The notes under the pieces were generated by a model, which made no database searches, had not been told where the DNA came from, and was given only the letters and a program-made list of their open reading frames with translations. Of a DNA stretch of 10,820 nt, positions 5,306 through 10,820 are shown in pieces. The position numbers and the translations under genes are program-made. The first letter of the stretch is position 1; each line of letters begins with the position of its first letter. Source of the DNA: an uncultured Eubacteriales bacterium (GTDB lineage Bacteria > Bacillota > Clostridia > Oscillospirales > Oscillospiraceae); assembly GCA_902475855.1 (NCBI GenBank), contig CABSBF010000060.1, forward strand, positions 1-10,820, given 5' to 3'.

Positions 5306-7141
5306 TTGAGCAGATTGGATATCAAAACCGCAAGCAAGGCCCAGACGGTCGTCGACCGCCTCTACAAGGACATGGAACGCAGGATCGCGTCCAGCCCCCC
5401 AGGCCTGTGTCCGATCGATATGTCGCTGACATTTTTGCAGCTGTGCCACGCGCAGTCGTGCGGCAAATGTGTGCCCTGCCGCATTGGGCTCGGCCAGCTT
5501 GCCGCGCTGATGGGGCAGGTGCTCGACGGAACAGGCACCATGCTGACCATCGACACCATCGAAAAAACGGCGCGGGCCATCGTCGCCTCTGCTGACTGCG
5601 CCATCGGACGCGACGCGGCGCAGCTGGTCCTGAGCGGCTTTGAGGGCTTCCGGGACGACTATGTGAACCATGTGCAGCACCACCGGTGCCTCGCCTCGCT
5701 TCAGAACCCCGTGCCCTGCGTGTCGCTCTGTCCTGCGGGCGTGGACGTGCCGGGCTATGTCGCGCTGGTGCGCGAGGGACGGTACGCCGACGCGGTGCGT
5801 CTGATCCGCAAGGATAACCCCATGCCGACCGCCTGCGCGTACATCTGCGAGCACCCGTGCGAGGCGCGCTGCCGCCGCAACATGGTCGACGCGCCCATCA
5901 ATATCCGGGGCCTCAAGCGCTATGCAGTCGATCATGCGGGCAATGTTCCGAATCCTGCCTGCGGGGAGGCGACCGGCAAACGCGTCGCCATCATCGGCGG
6001 CGGCCCGAGCGGGCTTTCCTGCGCGTATTATCTGCGCCTTATGGGCCACAGCGTGACGATTTTTGAAGAAAAGAAGCGGCTCGGCGGTATGCTCCGCTAC
6101 GGCATCCCGGCCTACCGCTTCCCGCGCGAAAAGCTGGACGCGGAAATTGCCTCCATTCTGTCCACCGGCGTGGAGGTACATACCGAAGTGACGGTCGGAA
6201 AAGACATCTCCTTTGAACAGCTGCACAAGGATTACGACTGCCTGTATGTCGCCATCGGCGCGCATACGGACAAGAAAACCGGCATTCCCGGCGAGGACAG
6301 CAAAAACGTCATGTCTGCCGTCGAAATGCTGCGCGCCATCGGCGACGACATCATGCCGGACTTCGCCGGCAAGCGCGTCGTGGTCATCGGCGGCGGCAAC
6401 GTGGCGATGGACGTGACAAGAAGCTCCGTGCGTCTGGGCGCTGCCAGCGTCACCTGCGTCTATCGCCGCAGAATTGCGGACATGACTGCGCTTCCCGACG
6501 AGGTGCAGGGCGCAATTGCCGAGGGTGCGGAGATCCGCGAGCTTTCTGCGCCGGTGCGCATCGAGGCAAACGAAGCGGGCGAGGCTGCCGCCCTCTGGGT
6601 GCAGCCGCAGATCATCGGCCTTGCCGACAAGTCCGGCAGACCCCGCCCGGACGCGGCAGACCAGCCAGAAGAACGCATTCCGGCTGACATCATTGTCGTC
6701 GCCATCGGGCAGGGCGTGGAGATCGCGGGCTTTGAGCAGGCCGGTATCCCCATCAAAAGGGGAACGTTTATGGCTGAAAGCTCCAGCCAGATCGACAACA
6801 TGGAAAACGTCTTTGCCGGCGGCGACTGCGTGACCGGCCCTGCTACCGCCATCCGTGCAATTGCGGCGGGCAAGGTCGCGGCGGCCAACATCGACGAACA
6901 GCTCGGCTTCCACCATGAAATTCGCACCGATGTGGAAATTCCAGCGCCGCATCTGGACGTCTGTCCCGCACGCGGGCGCGTCAACACCAAAGAGCGCGAG
7001 GCAGCCCAGCGCAAATGCGATTTTGAAGATATCGAATGCGGCATGACGCATGAGGAGGCCTGCGCGGAAAGCGGCCGCTGCCTGCGCTGCGACCACTTCG
7101 GCTATGGCATCTTCAAGGGAGGGAGGATCGAACGATGGTAA
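5306..7141 (+). CDS. NuoF-type 4Fe-4S / GltD-like FAD-NAD(P)H oxidoreductase fusion, hydrogenase partner
   Basis: The electron-transfer subunit (611 aa) for the [FeFe] hydrogenase that follows. The start is TTG at 5306, with AAGGAG 10 nt upstream; no better in-frame start exists. Domains in order: residues about 35-115 match the iron-sulfur end of NuoF (SCGKCVPCRIG with Cys52, Cys55, Cys58, and Cys98). Residues about 125-215 are the Fer4_20-type N-domain of GltD/DPD (Cys128, Cys138, Cys142, Cys177, Cys181, Cys185, Cys189). Residues about 225-535 are the two-Rossmann flavoprotein, with an FAD motif GGGPSGLSCA (231-240), a second nucleotide motif VVVIGGGNVAMD (358-369) and GGDCVTGP for FAD. A C-terminal Cys cluster (578, 586, 592, 595) follows. 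The NuoF FMN/NADH domain is absent. The stop overlaps the hydrogenase start by 7 bp. It likely passes electrons between NAD(P)H, FAD and the hydrogenase; HydDB-type group A2 (glutamate-synthase-linked) is my best class match. Confidence 0.85.
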   Translation: MSRLDIKTASKAQTVVDRLYKDMERRIASSPPGLCPIDMSLTFLQLCHAQSCGKCVPCRIGLGQLAALMGQVLDGTGTMLTIDTIEKTARAIVASADCAIGRDAAQLVLSGFEGFRDDYVNHVQHHRCLASLQNPVPCVSLCPAGVDVPGYVALVREGRYADAVRLIRKDNPMPTACAYICEHPCEARCRRNMVDAPINIRGLKRYAVDHAGNVPNPACGEATGKRVAIIGGGPSGLSCAYYLRLMGHSVTIFEEKKRLGGMLRYGIPAYRFPREKLDAEIASILSTGVEVHTEVTVGKDISFEQLHKDYDCLYVAIGAHTDKKTGIPGEDSKNVMSAVEMLRAIGDDIMPDFAGKRVVVIGGGNVAMDVTRSSVRLGAASVTCVYRRRIADMTALPDEVQGAIAEGAEIRELSAPVRIEANEAGEAAALWVQPQIIGLADKSGRPRPDAADQPEERIPADIIVVAIGQGVEIAGFEQAGIPIKRGTFMAESSSQIDNMENVFAGGDCVTGPATAIRAIAAGKVAAANIDEQLGFHHEIRTDVEIPAPHLDVCPARGRVNTKEREAAQRKCDFEDIECGMTHEEACAESGRCLRCDHFGYGIFKGGRIERW

Positions 7142-8871
7142 GCTTGATCATTAACGGCAAACCCGTCTGCGTGCCGGAGGGGACCAGCATTCTGGAAGCG
7201 GCACGCGCGGCCAATATTGACATTCCAACGCTCTGCTATCTCAAGGACCTCAACGAGATCGGCGCCTGCCGCATCTGCATGGTCGAGGTCGAGGGACAGG
7301 ATACGCTTGTTGCCGCGTGCGACAATGAGGTTCACGAGGGTATGGTCGTCCACACGAATTCTCAGAAGGTGCGCATGACGCGGCGCGTGAATCTCCAGCT
7401 TCTTCTCAGCCAGCACGAGGTAAACTGCGTCAAGTGTACGCGCAGCGGCAACTGCAAGCTGCAGAAGCTCGCCAACGACTATAATCTGCTCGGCGCGCCC
7501 TATCAGAAAAAGCTGCGTCCGGCGCCGGTCGACTACTCCGCGCCCATTTTGCGCTTTGAAAACCGCTGCGTCAAGTGTATGCGCTGCGTGCAGGTGTGCG
7601 ATAAGGTGCAGGGCGTGCATATCTGGGATCTGGTCGGCACCGGCTCCCGGACGACCGTCGGTACGGCAAAGGCGGACAGCCTTTCCCAGTCCCTCTGCAC
7701 CTATTGCGGTCAGTGTGTGACCCACTGTCCTGTCGGCGCATTGGAGGAGCGCGACGATACCGACCACGTCTACCGCATGCTCGCCGATCCCACCCTCACG
7801 ACCGTCGTACAGGTTGCACCTGCCGTCCGCGCGGCGTGGACAGAGTATTTTGCCCTCTCATCCGGGCAGGCTGCGCCGGGCGTTCTGGCCTCCGCGCTGC
7901 GGGAGCTGGGCTTTGATTATGTATTTGACACCAATTTCAGCGCCGACCTCACCATCATGGAAGAGGGCAGCGAGTTCATCGAGCGCTTTACGCATAAGGA
8001 TGCATATTTCTGGCCGATGTTTACCTCCTGCTGTCCCGGCTGGGTGCGGTTCGTGAAGGGGCAGTTCCCGCAGTTCGCGAAGAATCTGTCCACAGCCAAA
8101 TCGCCGCAGCAGATGTTCGGTGCGGTAGCTAAGAGCTATTTTGCCGAAAAAATCGGCATCGATCCCAAAAATCTCCGTGTCATCTCTGTCATGCCGTGCA
8201 CGTCCAAAAAGGCGGAGGCGGCGCTTCCCACGATGAAAGATGCCTGCGGCGACGCGGATGTCGACGTGGTCATCACCACGCGCGAGCTCGTGCGGATGCT
8301 CCGCTGCTCGATGATCGACCCGGCGTCCTTGGAGGAGAGCAGCTTCGATTCGCCGCTCGGCTCCGGTACGGGCGCGGCGGTGATCTTCGGCGCGACCGGC
8401 GGCGTCATGGACGCGGCGCTTCGCAGCGCGTACTATCTTGTGACCGGTGAAAATCCGGACCCCGATGCCTTTACCGCTGTGCGCGGCATGCAGGGCTGGA
8501 AGGAAGCGAATTTCGACGTTCCCGGTGCAGGCACGGTCCGCACGGCGGTGGTCAGTGGACTCGGCAACACCAGGAAGCTCATGGAGGCGATTGCCTCCGG
8601 CCACGTGCAGTATGACTTCGTTGAGGTCATGGCCTGCCCCGGCGGCTGCGCGGGCGGCGGCGGCCAGCCGATTCACGACGGCGAGGAGTGCGCCGAGGCG
8701 CGCGGAAATATCCTGTGGAGACTTGACCACAAGATGCCCCTTCGTTTCTCGCATGAAAACCCCGATGTGCAGGCGCTTTACAAAGAGTATCTCGGAAAGC
8801 CGCTGTCCGAACGTTCTCACCATCTGCTGCATACCGATATCGAAGCCTGGCAGATGCCGCAGGAGCTTTGA
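7135..8871 (+). CDS. [FeFe] hydrogenase, CpI-like modular type
   Basis: Catalyses reversible H2 production from protons (578 aa). The ATG lies inside the end of the upstream gene, 8 nt after GGGAGGGAGG. Domains in order: a [2Fe-2S] ferredoxin-like domain (Cys34, Cys45, Cys48, Cys62), the His-ligated cluster (His94, Cys98, Cys101, Cys107), two 4Fe-4S clusters (Cys145, 148, 151, 155 and Cys188, 191, 194, 198), then the H-cluster domain. The three H-cluster signatures are intact: L1 TSCCPGW (Cys299 as proton relay, Cys300 as ligand), L2 MPCTSKKAE (Cys355) and L3 EVMACPGGCAGGGGQP (Cys501, Cys505). Length and cluster set equal those of the Clostridium pasteurianum CpI enzyme. The overlap with the GltD-like gene suggests a two-subunit complex. 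The HydE, HydF and HydG maturases it needs are not in this window. Confidence 0.95.
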   Translation: MVSLIINGKPVCVPEGTSILEAARAANIDIPTLCYLKDLNEIGACRICMVEVEGQDTLVAACDNEVHEGMVVHTNSQKVRMTRRVNLQLLLSQHEVNCVKCTRSGNCKLQKLANDYNLLGAPYQKKLRPAPVDYSAPILRFENRCVKCMRCVQVCDKVQGVHIWDLVGTGSRTTVGTAKADSLSQSLCTYCGQCVTHCPVGALEERDDTDHVYRMLADPTLTTVVQVAPAVRAAWTEYFALSSGQAAPGVLASALRELGFDYVFDTNFSADLTIMEEGSEFIERFTHKDAYFWPMFTSCCPGWVRFVKGQFPQFAKNLSTAKSPQQMFGAVAKSYFAEKIGIDPKNLRVISVMPCTSKKAEAALPTMKDACGDADVDVVITTRELVRMLRCSMIDPASLEESSFDSPLGSGTGAAVIFGATGGVMDAALRSAYYLVTGENPDPDAFTAVRGMQGWKEANFDVPGAGTVRTAVVSGLGNTRKLMEAIASGHVQYDFVEVMACPGGCAGGGGQPIHDGEECAEARGNILWRLDHKMPLRFSHENPDVQALYKEYLGKPLSERSHHLLHTDIEAWQMPQEL

Positions 8872-8883
8872 TTGGCGCTGCTT

Positions 8884-9036
8884 TCAAGGGCACAGCACAA
8901 ATACGAATATGCGGGACAAGCTTGCCTTGTCCCGTATGTTTTTTGTTGGTATTACCGCTTCAGCCACTGCACAAATTTCCTCTGTGAGATCTTGGCCGCT
9001 CTCGCACTTCTCTTTTTCCTTCTGCGCTTCCTTACT
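8884..9036 (-). pseudogene. Possible 3' remnant of a minus-strand gene
   Basis: A minus-strand frame without a usable start reads like protein: SKEAQKEKEKCESGQD, then LTEEICAVAEAVIPTKN, ending at TGA (8884-8886) across the hydrogenase terminator. Codon choice is gene-like (AAG, GAA, GAG, GGC, GCG). On its upstream side the frame stays open into the recombinase fragment, so the true junction is unclear. It may be the tail of a lost gene fused to the recombinase remnant, or a chance frame. No family is recognised. Confidence 0.25.
8909..8944 (+). terminator. Intrinsic terminator of the hydrogenase operon
   Basis: ATGCGGGACAAG (8909-8920) pairs with CTTGTCCCGTAT (8926-8937), 12 bp with one G-T pair and a 5-nt loop, followed by G and six T (8939-8944). 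It lies 37 nt past the hydrogenase stop. Confidence 0.9.
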
Positions 9037-9282
9037 CCACCGACCTTCACATGGCGCTTCAAGAAAATCCTGAAAGCAAACGATCTGCCTACCGACCTAA
9101 ACGTCCACAGCCTGCGCCACACGGCGGCAAGCCTGTTCATCACCAGCGGCACGGATGTCGGTACGGTTGCGGGGCTTCTCGGACACAGTCAACCATCGAC
9201 CACGCTGGATATCTACACCCACGCGTTCGATAAGAACAAGAAAGCCGCCAGCCAGATTATGCAGAACGCATTGGAAATCTAA
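9037..9282 (+). pseudogene. C-terminal fragment of a tyrosine recombinase/integrase
   Basis: About 81 codons that match only the end of the catalytic domain of a tyrosine recombinase, which is normally 300-400 aa. Seen, counting from 9037: His24 and Arg27 in HSLRH, His50 in LLGHS, and the nucleophile Tyr60 in TLDIYTH, followed by the usual basic tail. The N-terminal arm-binding and core-binding domains and the first catalytic Arg are missing. The open frame extends left to 8872, but that part includes the hydrogenase terminator and does not resemble an integrase. There is no ribosome site at the junction. It is therefore almost surely a dead remnant of an integrative element. Confidence 0.85.
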
Positions 9283-9316
9283 ATAATATAGATTTTTATA
9301 ATATTTAATTCTAATA

Positions 9317-9345
9317 TTGACAAGATCAAAATAAAATGATATTAT
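9317..9345 (+). promoter_or_regulatory. Strong sigma-A-like promoter of the DUF2089-type gene
   Basis: A perfect -35 TTGACA (9317-9322), a 17-nt spacer and TATTAT (9340-9345). The upstream 35 bp are almost pure A+T (9281-9316), like an UP element. The leader is only about 15 nt. Confidence 0.85.
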
Positions 9346-9367
9346 CGAAACGCGAGGTGACACACAG

Positions 9368-10129
9368 ATGAAAATTACAAAAACCAGCGTATGTCCTGTA
9401 TGCGGAGACAGGCTAAATATCAGCAAACTGTCCTGCCCCTCTTGCAAAGCAGAGTTTCCTGTGGAAGAAAATATTTCTGAGTACGACCGGCTCGATGCCG
9501 CGCAGGCCGACTTCTTGCGTACGTTTTTAACCTGCCGCGGAAATATGAAGGATGTGCAAAATAAAATTGGAATTTCATACCCGACTGCGAAAAAACGATT
9601 GGATGAATTGCTGAAGGCGCTGGGCATCGCGGACAACAATGTAGAGAATAGAAAGGAGACGGTGAATGCGGCTATGTTAGAAAGAGCGGATGATAACAGC
9701 ATCAATGCGTCTGACATCATTAAGAACAAGCTGATCGACTGCGGAGGAATCGCAACAGTACGATCCGTCAGCGGCAACAGCTATGTGATCCAAGCAAACG
9801 CAGACGGAAATAGCTTTACCTGTGACGAGCTTCCAATCACCCCGCCATATGATTATGGCGTGTTTGATAAGATTATCGAGCTTCTGCTCCGAAACGGCGG
9901 AAAGGCGAGAAAAGGAAACGGACGAAACTACAGATTCGGCTATGGCGATTGTACGGAGGACACAATTGTCGGCTGCATCGCAAAGTATAAACATATCGCA
10001 GAAGGTGCATATGCCTATGACCCAGTATTTGTATTGTCAGCAATCCTCGATTGGGCAGGAATCGCGCATAACAAGCGCGGCTATCTCGAACTGACTGCGG
10101 AGTACCGTACAAAAGCAGAGGGGCGTTGA
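9368..10129 (+). CDS. DUF2089-type zinc-ribbon / HTH protein with an extra C-terminal domain
   Basis: A 253-residue putative regulator. The ATG lies 7 nt after GAGGTGA (9354-9360). Residues 9-26 form a zinc ribbon (Cys9, Cys12, Cys23, Cys26: CPVCG and CPSCK). Residues about 40-86 match the DUF2089 helix-turn-helix part (LTCRGNMKDVQNKIGISYPT then AKKRLDELLKALG), which suggests DNA binding. A low-complexity linker follows (about 90-112). Residues about 113-245 form a second domain not present in the short DUF2089 proteins. It starts NASDIIKNKLIDCGG and contains FDKIIELLLRNGGKA, RNYRFGYGDCTEDTI and VLSAILDWAGIAHNKRGYLEL. I do not know its function; similar tails occur in other clostridial proteins as far as I recall. 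It lies between an integrase fragment and a small coupled gene, so it may be a relic of the same element or a stand-alone regulator. Confidence 0.8.
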   Translation: MKITKTSVCPVCGDRLNISKLSCPSCKAEFPVEENISEYDRLDAAQADFLRTFLTCRGNMKDVQNKIGISYPTAKKRLDELLKALGIADNNVENRKETVNAAMLERADDNSINASDIIKNKLIDCGGIATVRSVSGNSYVIQANADGNSFTCDELPITPPYDYGVFDKIIELLLRNGGKARKGNGRNYRFGYGDCTEDTIVGCIAKYKHIAEGAYAYDPVFVLSAILDWAGIAHNKRGYLELTAEYRTKAEGR

Positions 10130-10131
10130 GT

Positions 10132-10290
10132 ATGTGGTTCCGAAAACAAAAAGCCGAGAAAGAAGAACGGCGCGGCAGAAAGAATCAGGAAGCACAGCAC
10201 TCGAAAGAGGAACTGTCCTCGTTGGAAAAGGCAAAACAGGAATACGATCTCTGGGTGCTGGCAGAAGAATATGAGAAATATGAGTGGTAA
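10132..10290 (+). CDS. Small highly charged, probably coiled-coil protein (52 aa)
   Basis: The ATG is 2 nt after the DUF2089-type stop and 8 nt after AGAGGGG (10117-10123), so the two are one operon. The protein begins MWFRKQKAEKEERRGRKNQ. It is almost all Lys, Glu, Arg, Gln and Ala in its first half. The second half is a likely amphipathic helix (EELSSLEKAKQEYDLWVLAE) ending EYEKYEW. There are no cysteines, no signal and no membrane segment. The charge pattern and coupling suggest a partner or modulator of the upstream protein. No family is recognised. Confidence 0.7.
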   Translation: MWFRKQKAEKEERRGRKNQEAQHSKEELSSLEKAKQEYDLWVLAEEYEKYEW

Positions 10291-10364
10291 ACCTTTATTT
10301 GTCCATGAAAAGGCTCCATCCAACTGAACTATGTCTCAAAGGAGAAAATTTGACCAGTTTATAT

Positions 10365-10399
10365 AATCATAACCACCGGCACGGCCGGTGGTTATGATT
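10365..10399. repeat. Perfect 16-bp inverted repeat (hairpin)
   Basis: AATCATAACCACCGGC (10365-10380) and GCCGGTGGTTATGATT (10384-10399) pair perfectly around a 3-nt centre ACG. It lies 74 nt after the small gene and 46 nt from the stop of the convergent minus-strand gene. No T-run follows on either strand, so it is not a standard intrinsic terminator. It may be a REP-like or bidirectional transcript-end element, or a recombination site. Confidence 0.8.
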
Positions 10400-10441
10400 G
10401 TATCAAGAAAACAACCAGCTCAGTGCCGGTGGTTATGATTG
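10384..10441 (+). repeat. 17-bp direct repeat sharing the hairpin arm
   Basis: GCCGGTGGTTATGATTG occurs at 10384-10400 and again, identically, at 10425-10441, with 24 nt between copies. The second copy is flanked by a weak GCTCA/TGAGC pair (10418-10422, 10440-10444). The left hairpin arm could therefore pair with either copy. Confidence 0.8.
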
Positions 10442-10445
10442 AGCC

Positions 10446-10820
10446 TTACTTTGCAAGCACAACGGAAATTTTGATCTCCTTTTCCGCCTCGCTCAGATCA
10501 AGCGCACCGCCGTCTGTGACGCTCACACGCAGCTCATACAGTGTGCCATCGGACAGGGTATCTACGGCAGCGCCTGTCTCATCCGTGATCGACCACAGCT
10601 CTTTGCCAACCTCCGCCAGCTTCCCGTCTGCACCGTAGGCGTAAAGCTTCAGCTCAGCGGCGTTCCCGGAGAGATTGTTCATCCGGAACGAGACCGTCGT
10701 GTTGGGATGAACGTTTTCAACCGTCACTGTATTGCGCCAGCTGGCGACCGTGCCGTCACCGCCGTCCTGCTCAAACTGTTCCTGTGTCAGTACGTTCCGC
10801 GCGGCCTTATCGAGATCGAC
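10446..10820 (-). CDS. C-terminal part of an unrecognised protein, 5' end outside window
   Basis: The frame is open to the right edge; 124 residues and the TAA stop (10446-10448) are visible. A GTG at 10727 is in frame but has no ribosome site and the coding pattern continues upstream, so it is not the start. The visible part starts VDLDKAARNVLTQEQFEQDG, then WRNTVTVENVHPNTTVSF, and alternates short polar and hydrophobic stretches (KLYAYGADGKL, YELRVSVTDGG, KEIKISVVLAK). This reads like a beta-sandwich domain of a secreted or surface protein. No cysteine, sorting signal or membrane anchor is seen at the C-terminus. Function unknown. Confidence 0.75.
   Translation of the reverse strand, partial: VDLDKAARNVLTQEQFEQDGGDGTVASWRNTVTVENVHPNTTVSFRMNNLSGNAAELKLYAYGADGKLAEVGKELWSITDETGAAVDTLSDGTLYELRVSVTDGGALDLSEAEKEIKISVVLAK

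Noticed and set aside
5237..7096. A 619-codon open frame on the minus strand
   Set aside because: It is antisense to the oxidoreductase gene, which has clear domains and Cys motifs. Its composition (His, Ala, Arg rich) is typical of a GC-rich shadow.
7858..8832. A 324-codon minus-strand frame
   Set aside because: It is a shadow of the hydrogenase H-cluster domain.
10284..10397. A short plus-strand frame reading MKRLHPTELCLKGEN and onward into the hairpin
   Set aside because: It has no ribosome site, overlaps the small gene's end, and its tail is the inverted repeat. It might be a transposase-end relic, but there is not enough to call it.
10365..10441. A CRISPR array
   Set aside because: There are only two identical 17-bp copies, one of them part of a hairpin, with no regular spacers and no cas genes.

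Overview
The window looks like chromosome from a GC-rich, anaerobic, low-oxygen-adapted member of the Clostridia (probably an Oscillospirales-type gut bacterium). The reasons are strong AGGAGG ribosome sites, sigma-A-like promoters with 17-18 nt spacers, lipoboxes of Gram-positive type, a PerR-type regulator, and an [FeFe] hydrogenase with oxygen-sensitive iron-sulfur partners. No taxonomic marker gene is present, so this is an inference from style and gene content.

Left part (1-1902): the 3' part of a membrane-bound 4Fe-4S protein, translationally coupled (ATGA) to a thioredoxin-like (TlpA type) lipoprotein. Together they look like an electron-transfer pair across or at the membrane. A hairpin at 1870-1902 separates them from a convergent minus-strand phosphoribosyltransferase-like gene (1916-2554) with its own promoter.

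Middle (2700-5090): a tiny, perhaps frameshifted, minus-strand lipoprotein gene diverges from a PerR/Fur-family regulator that keeps all five PerR regulatory metal ligands. After a clear terminator comes a monocistronic alanine-dehydrogenase-like gene, whose NAD-site acidic residue is replaced by Ala-Arg, and then a strong hairpin.

Core (5090-8944): a regulated two-gene operon. It has a sigma-A-like promoter, palindromes upstream of the -35, and a perfect 8-5-8 inverted repeat just after the promoter. The first gene fuses a NuoF-type 4Fe-4S region to a GltD/NfnB-like FAD/NAD(P)H oxidoreductase. The second, overlapping by 7 bp, is a complete CpI-type [FeFe] hydrogenase with all H-cluster motifs. 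The pair should couple H2 to pyridine nucleotides and possibly ferredoxin without a NuoF flavin domain or a NuoE subunit. This is the most interesting system in the window.

Right part (8945-10820): an accessory or scarred region. It holds the C-terminal 81 codons of a tyrosine recombinase, a DUF2089-type zinc-ribbon/HTH protein coupled to a 52-residue charged protein, a perfect 16-bp-arm hairpin with a third copy of one arm, and the 3' end of an unrecognised minus-strand gene that runs off the window.
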